Positions 37,030-47,990 are shown, counted from the stretch's first letter. The stretch is 64,000 bases of DNA from Megaleporinus macrocephalus (GCA_021613375.1 CM038726.1:8130849-8194848); one strand, 5' to 3'. Notes: a model not told the origin generated them from the letters alone. Numbers and translations: made by a program.

Positions 37030-38150
37030 CCAGCCCCACAGAGCAGGCCAAATATCTCCTCCAGCAACATTATTTCTTTCCCCTTTTACCCCTTTTTTTT
37101 CCCCCTATCTGTAACGGGGGTCTCAGCAGTATCGGACACAAACGCAGAGCTTTTTGAAAATAAAGAGTACTTTTAATAAACACGAACGTAAACGGAGGGT
37201 AAACAAAATACAAAAGAAAATACTAACAGACTGGATACAATGACACATGCCAAGAAAATCCCAAGACAATGACCAACAAAGATATAGGGCAAACACTGGG
37301 TATATATATACAGGGGCTAACAAGAGGGAACAGGTGACGAGACTAAACAGCGATGGGGAACAGGTGTGCGAGGCGGGGCAAGGGCGGAGACAGGGAGCAC
37401 GTGACAAAACACACATGGACAGGATGTAAACAAAGGCACATGGATGGTAGGCGTGACACTATCCCTGCCCCACCTCCCCTCTACTCCCTTCCCTCCCATC
37501 AACCTATTAACAATCACAGAAAATAGATAAATAGATAAAGGAATAAAAAAAAGAAGAGAAAGACAGAAAAATAAAGAAAGAAAGAAAGAAAAATAATAAT
37601 AAAAGAAAGAAAAGTAATAATCCCCTCAATCAGCTGGCATAAACTGAAGTGAATTGAAAAAAATAAAGAAAGGATTCCACTTAGAGTAAAATGTTGCAGT
37701 ATTGCCTTTCAAGGTAGATCTTGTCTTTTCCATAGTAAGAAAATGCATGACATCTCAGAGCCACATTGAAATGGAAGGGGGTTTTGAAGACTTCCACAGT
37801 AGTAATATGCAACGTCTTGCCAATAAAGACGTAAATGCTATTATTTCCGACTGAACCTTATTGAGCACATGTAAATCAGTAGAAAAACCAAATATTGCGA
37901 CAAAAGGGTTCTTATTGATGTTAATGCCCAGAACTTTTGTCATAATCTTAAACTATTCTGACCAAAATTTATGTAAAGAGGGACAAAAAAAAACCATGTG
38001 ACTTAAGTTACATGGAGTAGCACCACACCTATCACATTGATCACTGACAGCATTTGGATAAAATTTAGATAATTGAGACTTGGAGAGATGAACTCTGTGT
38101 AGTACTTTAAACTGAATCAGGTTGATGGACATTTTTGTTGAAATAACTGA
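37030..38150 (-). mobile_element. L1/Tx1-type LINE relic, ORF2 C-terminus and 3' tail
   Basis: The minus strand at about 38140-37640 reads as the end of an L1/Tx1 ORF2: a degraded KVLHRVHLSKSKLS-type stretch, a C-x2-C...H-x4-C-like zinc knuckle remnant near 38040-37990, then MTKVLGININKNPFVAIFG and ARRCILLLWKS at 37943-37755. A low-complexity 3' tail runs to lower coordinates and is interrupted by the solo LTR at 37110-37458. A frameshift or stop breaks the frame near 37950. Confidence 0.75.
37110..37458 (-). mobile_element. Solo LTR nested in the L1 relic
   Basis: The insert has TG...CA termini (TGTAACGGGG at one end, GCGTGACA at the other) and is flanked by perfect 5-bp duplications CTATC at 37105-37109 and 37459-37463. 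Read on the minus strand it has LTR order: a GC-rich U3-like part, a TATATATATA box near 37303-37312, and an ATTAAA polyadenylation-type motif near 37172. It is 349 bp long with no internal retroelement sequence. Probably Ty3/Gypsy-type, from the look of the ends only. Confidence 0.85.
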
Positions 38151-38564
38151 AACCAGTAATTAAGACTTTGGATAGTACTGTTTGAGTCCATGAAACTTTT
38201 ATTTTAATACTGTTCACAATGACTTAAAAGTGGTTTCCTGAGCTTGTTGGTTCCTTTTTTCCTTTTTACATGTTCCATTTACAGCTGTTCATACTGAATT
38301 GTTAAATTTTAAAATTAAATAGTTTAATTTAAATTATGGTTATATTTCATCAATAATAATGCTTACAATGCTTGTAATCTGTTGCCTTAATTTTATTGAG
38401 TAAATATGACTATTTACGTGCTGTAAAGTCCACTTAATTTTATTTGTTTTTCACTTTTTTCATGTTTTTACTCAAACCCAGGACAAGTAAAATTTACTTA
38501 ATAGTATTGCTTTGTAATCTGTTGCCTCAAAGTGGTGACAGAAACAAAAATCTTCTGAGAAGGG

Positions 38565-38995
38565 TTCCATCCCTCATAGAACCATTTATGGTACTAGATA
38601 AAACGCTTTTTGTAAAGACTGTACGTCTCCCAGGGACTCATTTCATACAAATACAGTGTAAAGGCTACACGTTGTGATGTCATAAAGGTGAAGATGAGTC
38701 TAAATTCTGTGCGTCTGGCGTTTAACCTCAGTCTGTGTTACGACAGTGAAGAGAACAGCTGCTACGATGAGCTGCATCTGGTTCTGGTGCTGCAGAGTCC
38801 ATAACACCTACTGAGACACAGACTGGGAAGGAAAGGAGGAGCGACTGAGTGAAGATGGAGAGAAGATTGAGAGGAGAAAGAAAGAGAAGAAGAAGTGGAG
38901 AATGGGAAAATGGAAGAAAATCACGAACAAGCAGGCCGAGTGTTTCAACTGAGACACTTGAGAGCGCCAGATCTCCAGTACAGGACACCTTCACT
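38565..38995 (+). repeat. R1 repeat, 5' part, copy B
   Basis: It shares GTGATGTCATAAAGGTGAAG, the 36-codon frame, and AAGGAAAGGAGGAGCGACTG with copies A and C, ending near CCAGTACAGGACA. Just upstream, TTTTTGTAAAGACTGTACGT matches in reverse the flank of the inverted copy D near 49965-50010. Only one TGATGTCATAAAGG box is present (38675-38688). Confidence 0.8.
38694..38804 (+). CDS. Conserved 36-codon frame in R1 copy B, function unknown
   Basis: It has the same start, stop and length as the frame at 20545, with Ser at position 2, Arg at 7, Ala at 9 and Gln at 34. A further ATG at 38852 opens an Arg/Lys-rich frame that runs to 39037 in this copy. That second frame stops early in the other two copies, which argues against it being coding. 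Confidence 0.25.
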   Translation: MSLNSVRLAFNLSLCYDSEENSCYDELHLVLVLQSP

Positions 38996-39039
38996 GGACA
39001 GTGGCAGAGTAGAAAGTTAATAATCAATAATAATTAATA

Positions 39040-39720
39040 ATTGTTACTGAATAATTCATAACCGATGCTTAATAATGAATTATATTCACTAAATAATTCA
39101 TAACTGGTGCTTAATAATTAATTATATTCACTAAATAATTCATAACTGATGCTTAATAATTAATTATATTCACTAAATAATTCATAACTGGTGCTTAATA
39201 ATTAATTATATTCACTGAATAATTCATGTGAAAAGCAAAATAATTCCTTATTACTTTATAATTCACAGTACTGACTGAATATTCATAATATATACTAAAT
39301 AATTTATATTAATCTATACATAATTCATAGTAGGTGCTATAATTCATACCTGTTACTAAATATCCATAACACATACTTTGTCCACAATATTCACTGAATC
39401 ATTTATACTGCATAATTAAACATTAATAGAAAATACTGAATAATTCATAGCAGACGATTGATAATTGAAGGGTGAATGATTTTTAAAAGATGCTGAATGA
39501 TTTATAGCAGATATTGAATAATTTATGGTAAATTCTGAATAGATGAAAATAGATACTGTAATAGTAGACATTGAATCATTCATAAAACCCACTATTTCAT
39601 AGTAAGTACTGAATTGTTCAGAGTATATACTCAATCACTCATATTAGATACTGAATGATTCATAGTGGATATCGAATTCTTTATAGTAGATACTGAATCA
39701 TTCATTGTATTAATCGTTCA
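39040..39720. repeat. AT-rich tandem repeat, ~42-bp units grading to ~23-bp units
   Basis: About four clean copies of a 42-bp unit (AAATAATTCATAACTGATGC, then TTAATAATTAATTATATTCACT) lie at 39050-39230. They are followed by decayed repeats of TACTGAATGATTCATAGTAG to about 39720. Confidence 0.85.
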
Positions 39721-39729
39721 AAATTGATG

Positions 39730-40179
39730 ACAAAACCGACATCGCCAGAGAGCTACAGGACTTCCTGCTGCTGGAACCGCTGGAGAAACCTCTGGGTAAG
39801 TAGAGAAAACGAACAGATATTATGATAATAATAACACATTTAGTTCATATAAAAGCAGAAATTCAGTTGACTATGAGCTCTAATCTGTCTTGTGTCCTTC
39901 TAGATGATCTTAGGAGCAAAACTGATCGTAAGACAGAAACAATCAAGGAGCTCCAGGAGGGAAGATGTGGCCTCCAGATCCAACGGAACGTGTTCAGCCT
40001 CTGGGTGAGTAAAGAAACTTGAAAATGAAAAGAGACTAAAAACTGACTGTATTTTAATAAAAACAGAAAATGAGACTTTGATGATGCTGGCTGCTGAGGT
40101 AGACGCCATCACAGAACATATGGACGTGACTGACGGACTAGAACAATTACACTTTAATATTCAATATCTGTCCAGCTAG
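39730..40179 (+). CDS. Candidate orphan gene fragment, three exon-like blocks
   Basis: Block 1 ends at 39795 with LQDFLLLEPLEKPL and a GTAAGT donor (phase 1); its acceptor is not clear. Block 2, 39904-40004 (101 bp), follows TTCTAG, encodes DDLRSKTDRKTETIKELQEG and ends FSLW|GTGAGT. Blocks 1 and 2 join in frame. Block 3 starts after AAAACAG at 40067 and can encode ETLMMLAAEVDAITEHMDV to a TAG at 40177, but its phase does not fit block 2. The peptide is acidic and helical. Either a decayed gene piece or a small gene with an unseen alternative border. Confidence 0.35.
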
Positions 40180-41780
40180 TATAAAACTTTTGAACCTGGT
40201 TTCTCCCAGTCAGTAGCGAACTGTGACCCTTAAGTCTCGGCCCTCTCCCCCAACCTCACCCCCCCAACCACGGTCTGAAAAAAAATTACTGTTACCTCTC
40301 CTAATAAAATGCAATGAGACGACAGAAATGCAACAAACAATAACATCTGTACAACATAGACAACTTCTTAAGCACAATAAGGTTCCTCCTTATAAATAAC
40401 CGAACATCACACAGCTCTGTCTGCGCTTCAGAGGAATATGTAGACGGCGCGTCCGAGGGTATGGAGACACACTAACGTCAAAACTCGTGTGTTTATGAAA
40501 ATTGCGCGTGCGGTTGCTCTCTCTGTGCTCGTGAATTTCACATTTACGCGAGTGAAACATTTACGTGCACGAAATGTTAAAACATGCAGCTTTATATCTT
40601 TCACCTTTGGCATGCTCAAGTTTTCACATTAATGTGACGCCATATGAGGGCATCAAAGGAATGAATCGAGACGTCAACCCACACAAAACGAACACGATGA
40701 TATAAAAGCCTTTATATCAATACAACACACACAGCCATACATACACGTCAATCAGAAAAGTAGAGATGTTTCATTATGTCATTTTCTTAAAGTCAAGCAG
40801 CATCAAGAGCGCAGACACAATCAAAACAGCCGGCACGGCGGCCTAAACAACGTTAAATAACTCACCCACTCATCATCAAGGAATTACTTGAAAATGAAGT
40901 CCATTCTTCTGTCCTTTTAGATGAAGTGGTTGATGGTAGGGTCATGCAACTGATTCTTTGCTTTTAAACCCATTAACACATTAACAGTTGTTTCTCAATG
41001 GAGATCAATGCCAAATCTGACAGTCGGGTCTGTCCAGTCGTGTTCAGCTTTTGCTCCCTGATTGAGCCTGTCGTCCTTTGTAGGTTGTAGGTCGTCCTTT
41101 GCCGATTAACTCCAACTTCTCATTAAAAGTTAATCTAGAAAACAGCTTGGCTAACAAATTTGCAAATGTGTCCAAACAGCTGTTCTTTTCAAAGACCAAA
41201 CAACTAAATATTCACTGTTTTTCTTACACAATCAGGAGAACTTGTGATTTGTCCTCTCCACGTTTGAAGTCAACAAATAACAATAATGTGTAACAAATAA
41301 AAGTTGCTATGGTAACTGGGCAGTGTATTTCTCTCTACGACCTAGTAGTCTTGTCTAGCTCCAGCGTTTGCCATGCTGCATGTAAACATGTTCATTTGTA
41401 CATGTACAAAATTAAACTTAAGCTTCGCAACCTCTGTACAAATCAGTACAGACAGTACATATGGGAGACGGTGCACTGCTCATAGACACAGATCATTGTA
41501 AACCAACACACTGATGATCTCGTGTCTCAGTCAAGCTTTAGTTACAACTACTGAGTAATATCTGAAAAGTAATGGAGTAATACTAAATATTGAATTTAGT
41601 ATGTGAATTAGCTGGACATACTGGCTCTCAGTAAATAATAGCCTTATAAAGCCTAATAAAGTATTCAACCAATCTAAAGTGCAAATAATGTTTCACAGTA
41701 TTTGATACTGGATGAAAGGAAATCTTGGGAGGACGTTTAAATGGCTCTGATAAAATTAACAGTGGTATCTAGAACTGTAA
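40180..41780. other. Unassigned stretch
   Basis: It has a CpG-richer patch near 40440-40520 and a TATAAATA-like text near 40392. No exon is supported. Confidence 0.35.
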
Positions 41781-41784
41781 TGAC

Positions 41785-41960
41785 TGAAGTGCTCTTGAGC
41801 AAGAAACTCAACCCCCAACTGCTCCCCAGGAGCTGTGGATAAGGCTGCCCACCACTCCGGACAAGTGTGCTTACTGCCCTCTAGTGTTTGCTCAGTAGTG
41901 TGTGTATTTGGGTGTTAAATTGCATGGATGGGTTAAATTTGTGTGCAAATATTTCTAATT
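41785..41960 (+). repeat. Fish SINE-type tail repeat
   Basis: The text GAAGTGCTCTTGAGCAAGAA, then CCCCAACTGCTCCCCAGGAG and GGATGGGTTAAATTTGTGTG, is a widespread teleost dispersed repeat I recognise by its wording. The head is missing. Confidence 0.65.
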
Positions 41961-42395
41961 CTATTGTAATTCTAATAAACCTGTGATCATAAGTACCTAA
42001 AGAAATGACACAGAACACATTTTTATTAATCATGTAGATTATTTATATATTTTTTATTCTAAAGCAAAAAGCACAGACTGAAAAACAATAGTTTTATAAT
42101 TCACATATACTTGTATGTTTGGTCTGGACATGTTGTAGTTGCAGTCTTTACATCTTTAAACATAATCACAGTTGAAGAGGAACTTTGTGATACTGTCACA
42201 ATAACAGCAGTAAACACCCAAACACAAAGTCTTTAAATATTCTGTTCATCATGAAATATAATTAACATTCATTCACGTAACAGACACTATAATCCAGCAG
42301 TGAAAGCATGAAGGAAAAGGCACTTCTCTGGTGTAAAGAAGAAGAAGAGATCAAAGAGAAGGTTTTAGGTTGAAGTGCAGATTGAATGAGCTGGT

Positions 42396-42899
42396 TTATG
42401 GTTTACAGCGTGCAGCCTTTTTGTTTGGTGCCTCATTGGTCTGATCGTGAAAGTGTACAGGCAGACAGTAGTTTCCAATTCTTCCACATCCAACAACCAC
42501 ATACAGAGTCTTAATGTAAATATTCTTAATTCTACAAGCACTTTTAACTTTCTTGCTTTCCACCATGTAAACAGTGAACTTATGCTCACTGATGCACAAG
42601 TTTCCAATACCGTATTCAAAGCTTTGAGCGTTACAGATGTTCTTAACTCTGTCTGCATCAGACTGTCTAAAGAAGGTCTGCAGAGCTTCTCTTCCACAGA
42701 GGTCGTGTTTTTGTAGGTATGTTTCAAATACTTTCTTCAGCTTGTTCACTTTCATGTTTCCTTTAATAGAAATTGATAAGATGTGTTTTTTTGAGAATAC
42801 ATTGTAGCCATCTTGGTTCTTCCAAGGCTCGCAAGGTTCTTTACACACAAGATTGGGAACCAGAGCCAAGAGGAACATTAGAAGAACAGAAAGCCTCAT
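42396..42899 (-). CDS. RNase A-superfamily secreted protein, divergent active site
   Basis: A 167-residue product with a signal peptide (hydrophobic residues 4-18). Family features by position: YLQKHD with His65 in the place of the first catalytic His, Cys68, Cys89, FTVYMV at 108-113, Cys122, a YVVVGC strand ending at Cys138, and LPVHFHD with His149 in the place of the second catalytic His. The family signature CKxxNTF, which holds the catalytic Lys, is absent; the corresponding stretch reads CGREALQTFFRQ. A basic C-terminal tail follows. The whole frame is one exon starting one base after an acceptor, as in other RNase A genes. In fish such proteins are RNases, angiogenic or bactericidal. 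Ribonuclease activity here is doubtful. Confidence 0.88.
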   Translation of the reverse strand: MRLSVLLMFLLALVPNLVCKEPCEPWKNQDGYNVFSKKHILSISIKGNMKVNKLKKVFETYLQKHDLCGREALQTFFRQSDADRVKNICNAQSFEYGIGNLCISEHKFTVYMVESKKVKSACRIKNIYIKTLYVVVGCGRIGNYCLPVHFHDQTNEAPNKKAARCKP

Positions 42900-42900
42900 C

Positions 42901-42955
42901 CTGAAATTGAGAGAGAGAGGAATGTATATGGTAAAAAAATAGATTAGAATATACA

Positions 42956-43037
<82 letters not shown>

Positions 43038-43700
43038 GCTTTTATGTGGTAGCTGTAAAACTGTTACTGTTAAGCATGGCCTTTAAGAGTTCTACGCTTC
43101 CTGTTATCATCAACAGGGAGAAAAAATATTACCTTGTTTGAAAAACACTGTTTTTACAGGCTGTAGGTTTAAAATGTTAATGTTTATCTGTGTTGTAGGG
43201 TGGAGAGTGTAAGGAGAGATATTTGAGGGGTTAATGCTGTATTTGAATCAGTTCCCACAGCAACTGTTGATCATTTTGTGTTGACCACTTTGGCTGAATG
43301 AGGCTTAATGTTGTTGAAAAAACAAAAAATTCGTCATCCATTTTAACCTCTACACTAATCTCCTGCTGGATTGGTACATCTAGCTTGGGTTTTGACACTC
43401 ACATCTCTTCTCCCATTAACAGCCTGATTGGTCAGTTCTCAGCTTATTTGCATAAAGTTCATTCAGTAAGAGAGAGCAGAGGCAGCAGTGTATACATTTG
43501 TACTTTCTGCTTCATCTGAATGATATACACAGTTTAAATAATAAAAAAGTATGTAGTATATTCACATTTACACTAATGAAAATATCAGCAACCTCAACAA
43601 ACAGTACCTTCTCCACGTCTTCAATGTTTCTGAAATCTCTAACATCACTGTGTACTGAGAAGTAGCACTGCAGTCCTGTAGGTGAGTTCTGTGAGTTTAC
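42901..43700 (-). other. Intron of the RNase A-like gene
   Basis: On the minus strand the donor AACCAG|GTAAACTC (43701/43700) and the acceptor CTCAATTTCAG (ending 42901) bound an 800-bp intron that lies just upstream of the start codon. It contains a long AT microsatellite. Confidence 0.8.
42956..43034. repeat. (AT)n microsatellite in the RNase intron
   Basis: About 39 dinucleotide units. Confidence 0.95.
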
Positions 43701-43790
43701 CTGGTTAGAAGTTCACAGCTGTGAGTGAGAAGAGTCTGATTACGCAGCAGTCCTGAATTATTATACAGTTTTACTCAGCCAAGCATCGTG
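43701..43790 (-). other. Non-coding first exon of the RNase A-like gene
   Basis: The 3' border is the GTAAAC donor at 43700. The 5' border is inferred to be about 25-30 bases downstream of the TATA box at 43812-43820. There is no ATG in frame with the coding exon. A non-coding first exon is usual for this gene family. Confidence 0.6.
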
Positions 43791-43811
43791 TCCAAGACGA
43801 GTCCTGTCTGA

Positions 43812-43820
43812 CTTTTATAG
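43812..43820 (-). promoter_or_regulatory. TATA box of the RNase A-like gene
   Basis: The minus strand reads GGGGCTATAAAAGTCAGA. Distance to the inferred exon 1 fits a core promoter. Confidence 0.7.
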
Positions 43821-43892
43821 CCCCTCAGACTGTAGGTGTGTGTGTGTGACAGAGAGAGGGGGAGGGGGGGGGGGGGGGGGGGTTGGGAGAGA

Positions 43893-43906
43893 GAAAGTGA
43901 AAGTGA
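43893..43906 (+). promoter_or_regulatory. IRF/PRDM1-type element upstream of the RNase A-like gene
   Basis: GAAAGTGAAAGTGA lies about 75 bp upstream of the TATA box. It fits the GAAANNGAAA core bound by interferon regulatory factors and the near-identical PRDM1 motif. The pyrimidine/purine-biased surroundings and a poly-G run at 43864-43882 weaken the case a little. Confidence 0.45.
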
Positions 43907-43965
43907 GTTAAAGGTAAAGACAAGAGAGGCCTTTTAAACCTGGCCTTTCATTAGTCCTGATTAGT

Positions 43966-43999
<34 letters not shown>
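43966..43999. repeat. (ATAG)n microsatellite
   Basis: About eight tetranucleotide units. Confidence 0.95.
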
Positions 44000-44670
44000 T
44001 AGTTATAACGTGGGACCCCTTCCTCTTCTGTTCCACATTAAATAGCAACACAATAGCACAACATGAGCAACATGAATAAAGGATAAGAGTTTACAGTTCA
44101 TATACAATCAGGGCCATAAATATTTGGACTTCTCTTTAATTTGAGAAAATTATATCCAAATCAGGTGAGTCATGTAGGAATCACAGTTATCTTTATTCAT
44201 CACCCCCACTGTTTGTATGGATTGTAATTGATATAAGATGTAAACTAAAATCAGGGAGACCAAATTTGAGCCTAAAAACCTGTACAGTCCTGAAACTACA
44301 TCTTATGGACAGATGAGAAGAAAAGAAAAAAGTACATCATAGTAGTTACTGGACCCCCTCACGTAGGGGTCTGTTCTGTTCTTTTGTTGCATGTTGCACA
44401 TGCTCTTAGCCACTTGTGCAGAATGTGGTGAAGGATGATTCGTCTGTGCACATCACTTTGTTCTCACCTTGGTAGACCAGTGCTGAGGCTCTTGCACCTC
44501 TGAACTCTCAACTGCACGTCTATCTTTGGTATGAGGGTCTTTGCAGCTCTATATTATAATATGTATATGTAAAAATTATGTAGTTGTGAACTAACAGTCT
44601 GAACACATTCAGCAATGATATTCTGAGAAACCTAAAGAACAGTTGCTCGTACATACAGAGAGTACAGTGG
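43995..44670. repeat. Dispersed repeat, duplicated at 45390-45730
   Basis: TTCCACATTAAATAGCAACA, CTGAACTCTCAACTGCACGT and CTAAAGAACAGTTGCTCGTA recur in order in the second copy as TCGACATTAAATAGCAGCAC, CTGAACTCTCAACTGCACAC and CTGAGGAACAGTTGCTCTTA. The first copy also holds extra text with a CAGGGCCATAAATATTTGGA block near 44109, another fish repeat wording. Confidence 0.65.
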
Positions 44671-44849
44671 TGTAAAAGCACATTAACAGCTGTAAATGTT
44701 ATTGTTGTAAGTAACTAAACAGTCTGAGCTGATCTGAGTTTGTACTTCTGTGGAAGCTGAAATGCTTCTGTTCTCTAAATGTCTAGAGGTCTTCTTCATT
44801 TTGTTATACAGCATATTATGTAGGTTGAACAAATTTGCCTATATGAGAC

Positions 44850-45260
44850 TACGGTGCCCCCTTACATTCATAGCCATTGACTCATTTATCTCATATGTGA
44901 CTTTGTGAACATTGTAAATTGCAGCCTTTTTGCTTTGTTGCGGCAAATGTTCACATCCTCATGTAGACTGTTAAAAACTCCTCTTGTTTCTGGCTGAGTG
45001 GCTACACCACAGATGTTCAAATGGGTTCAGATCTGGTGACTGAGAAGGCCTTAGCATATGATTTACATCGTTTTCATACTCATCAAACCATTTAGTGACC
45101 TCATCCTGGAAGACCACCACTTATGTCAGGATAGAAATGTGTGATCATTTAAATAAAGGTAACCAGTCAGAATAATTTTGTATTGATTTGCAGTGCCCCC
45201 CCCCTCCTCTAAGGGGACAAATGGACATAAAACAACAAAATGCCCCCACATGTCAATTCA
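44850..45260 (-). pseudogene. Tc1/mariner transposase relic
   Basis: GATCTGGTGACTGAGAAGGC, ATCAAACCATTTAGTGACCT, ATAATTTTGTATTGATTTGC and CTCTAAGGGGACAAATGGAC are blocks of a common teleost Tc1/mariner-type element written in antisense. Indels have destroyed the frame. Confidence 0.6.
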
Positions 45261-46219
45261 AATCTAATCAACATGTTTTTACATAGCACTTTTTATAACA
45301 ATCATAGTCACAAAGCAACAACAGTGGCAAAGAAAACTTCATCAGTGCAGGAAGAAACCCTGAGAGAAACCAATACTCAAAAGAGGAACACATCCTCCTC
45401 TGGTCGACATTAAATAGCAGCACAATAACACAACATGAGCCACTTCAATAGAGAATAAGATTTTACACTTAATATATGACAGGCTACTACCAGTGCTGAC
45501 GCTTTTATGTCACTGAACTCTCAACTGCACACTTGTCTTTGATATGAGGGGTTTATGCAACTATTATATAGAGTAACTATACTACAATATAAATCTATAC
45601 TATAAAATGTACATGTAAACAGTATGTAGGTGTGAATGGATTGTTCTTGTTGACAGTCTGAACACATACTGCACTGACAATCTGAGTAACCTGAGGAACA
45701 GTTGCTCTTATATACAACACTAATAAAGGAAGATCATGTTCACTGAATGTACAGCACTGACCACAGTTTACTGGCGTCTTTCGCATAGATCTAAATGCCG
45801 AGGTCACTTTAGTCATTCGAGTTTCTGATGAAACAGTTGCCAGTTAAGAAGTTTTTCTGATTGAAACTCCTTTCATCCACCCATTAATAAAATCTATTTT
45901 AAAGGCCACTTGTTCTTGCAATCCTGAACAAAAATGTAATGTATGTTTTTTTCTGCCCCTCCTCTCCAGCCATCCATGCGCTCAGCATACAGACTGTAGA
46001 GCCTAAAGACCAAGAGTTGGAACTGGATCAGCTACAAGTGCAACTGCAAAACTACTCAGCTTGCAGTTACAGTTGCAACAGCTGAAGGAGGTACGTCTTC
46101 CGGCTGACAAGACAGGAGAGACATGTTAAAGTCTATAGAAGAAAACATAAGTTTACTTAAAGTTCATTTTATTAAGTAGACTTTTAGATTACTAGTTTGT
46201 TCATTCATTTTCAAACGAC

Positions 46220-46325
46220 CACATCACACAGACATACACACACTCAATGTGTTTCGACTGTTGGAGGAAACCCACACAGACACTGGGCGACCAAACAAAC
46301 TCCACACAGAAAGGAAACTGGTCAC
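46220..46325. repeat. Fish dispersed repeat fragment
   Basis: GGAGGAAACCCACACAGACA followed by ACAAACTCCACACAGAAAGG matches the middle of a widespread fish repeat. Confidence 0.5.
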
Positions 46326-46979
46326 CATGGTCAGGAATCAAATGAGTTATATCCCGCTTTCACAATTTTTAGTTTATGAAGTACACTTTAAAGTACACTC
46401 TTAGTAAACTACTAGTTTAGAAGTTTCCAAACCAAATGTTTTCTTTAAGTGTACTTATTTACTAGTTATGTAGTGTATTTTTAATACCAAGTTAAATAAG
46501 TATATGACTAGGTTTCGATTCACGTCTTACTCTTTTCTGCTTAAAATATTGCACTGGATTTTTTGTACAGATCAAGAATACTTGCTTATATTCTTCTTAA
46601 GTAGATCTCAATGAAAAGATTAGATACAAGTTAAGGCCATATATACTTGTACTTAATACTGACAAGTACACACAAATGCCTATGTTTAGTACATCACTGA
46701 ATAGTCAACTGAGAGCATATTCACTTCTTTTTAGTTTAAGAGAAGAATACTAATAGTGCAATTGAGTAAACTTCTTTTTTGTAAGGGGCAGCCAGGCAGA
46801 ACCTGAATCTAGTGACACTCTGCAGCCGGCTGAGAGAGAGTGTAGTTGATGTGGTTGACAAGAGACTGTGGTTAAGGGCGAAGCAGCTCTCAGATGTTTC
46901 ACCCCCACAAAAATCTTTTCACACAGAACATTCTGTAGCCATCATTTTTTAAAGACAAACCAGTTTAACACAGTTTAAC

Positions 46980-47285
46980 ACACACTACTTAAGAAGCTTG
47001 CTATGATTTATAGTATCAAATGCAGCAGTAGAATCAAAAAGAACAAGAACAATTTTAGCTTTTCCAGATTCAATATTTACTTTTATATCATTCACTACCT
47101 TCACTCAGGCTATTTTAGAGCTATGATTCGTTCTAAGACCAGACTGAAATGTATTATGAATAATTTTATTTAGGAAGCCTTAAAGCTGTGAAAAGACTAT
47201 TTTTCCAAGTATTTAACTCATAAATGGAAGATTGGAAATTGGTCTATAGTTCTAAAGATCTGAGGAGTCAATATCTTTCAACATT
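46980..47285 (-). pseudogene. LINE reverse-transcriptase fragment
   Basis: On the minus strand the sequence reads NYRPISNLPF, a stop, ILGKIVF, then FQSGLRTNHS, VKVVNDIKVN and VLVLFDSTAAFDTI. These are the reverse-transcriptase blocks 1-3 (NYRPIS, QxGFRxxHS, LDxxxAFD) of L2/CR1-group LINEs. Stops and frame breaks show decay. Confidence 0.75.
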
Positions 47286-47339
47286 GGTGGGCAAAACACC
47301 CAAATCGGTGATTTCAATCCTATAATGTTAGATTATACA

Positions 47340-47990
47340 CTCACCTCATTGTGTCAGTATGTAGACCCTACCTGCCCTACCAGGAAAACACAACAATTGA
47401 TCTCCTGTATGCTGATGTGAAGGGTGCATACACCACCAAACCCCTTCCTCCTGTAAGAAGAACTGATCACAACCTGGTATACCTACATCCTCAATATAAG
47501 CCCCGGGTTCTAAGGCAACCCATCACCACACTGTCCTTCAGAAAGTGGTCTCAGGAAGCTGAAGAGGCTCTTAGGGACTGCTTTGCATCCACTAAATGGA
47601 ATGTGGGGTTAGTGGATGGGTTGGAGCTAAACTTGACAATGAGAGTCATCCTTTGAACAACACCATCATGAAACAAACAAGCATGTTCAGCAGCAGGTTA
47701 CTGTCACAGGCCGGCTTCACAGACAGATTGAGGAGATATTTTGTCTTCAGAAACATTAGGCTCTTCAACTTTCCTGGTTGGGGAGGATTGAAGGACTGGA
47801 GTTTTTAATCTATTAAGAATCCTTTGGTTGCATTCTATTGAAGATATACTTTATACATATGAATCTACAGCTGTAGACACTTTGGTCTATGAACATACGG
47901 TTCACTGGCTATATTAACCCAACTCACTTTTGCAGACCATGTTACCTCATCTACTGCTGCTGACTCTATTATACTTTATTAGTAGATAAA
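47340..47990 (+). pseudogene. L2-type LINE relic, endonuclease end fused to 3' end
   Basis: TIDLLYADVKGAYTTKPLPP, RRTDHNLVYLHPQYKPRV and FRKWSQEAEEALRDCF are the C-terminal endonuclease region of fish L2-type LINEs. After one frame change the text jumps to LLSQAGFTDRLRRYFVFRNI, normally at the very end of such elements' translated part. The reverse transcriptase between them is missing, an internal deletion. Confidence 0.75.

Noticed and set aside
42447..42716. Plus-strand 89-codon frame
   Set aside because: It is antisense to the RNase A-like coding exon.
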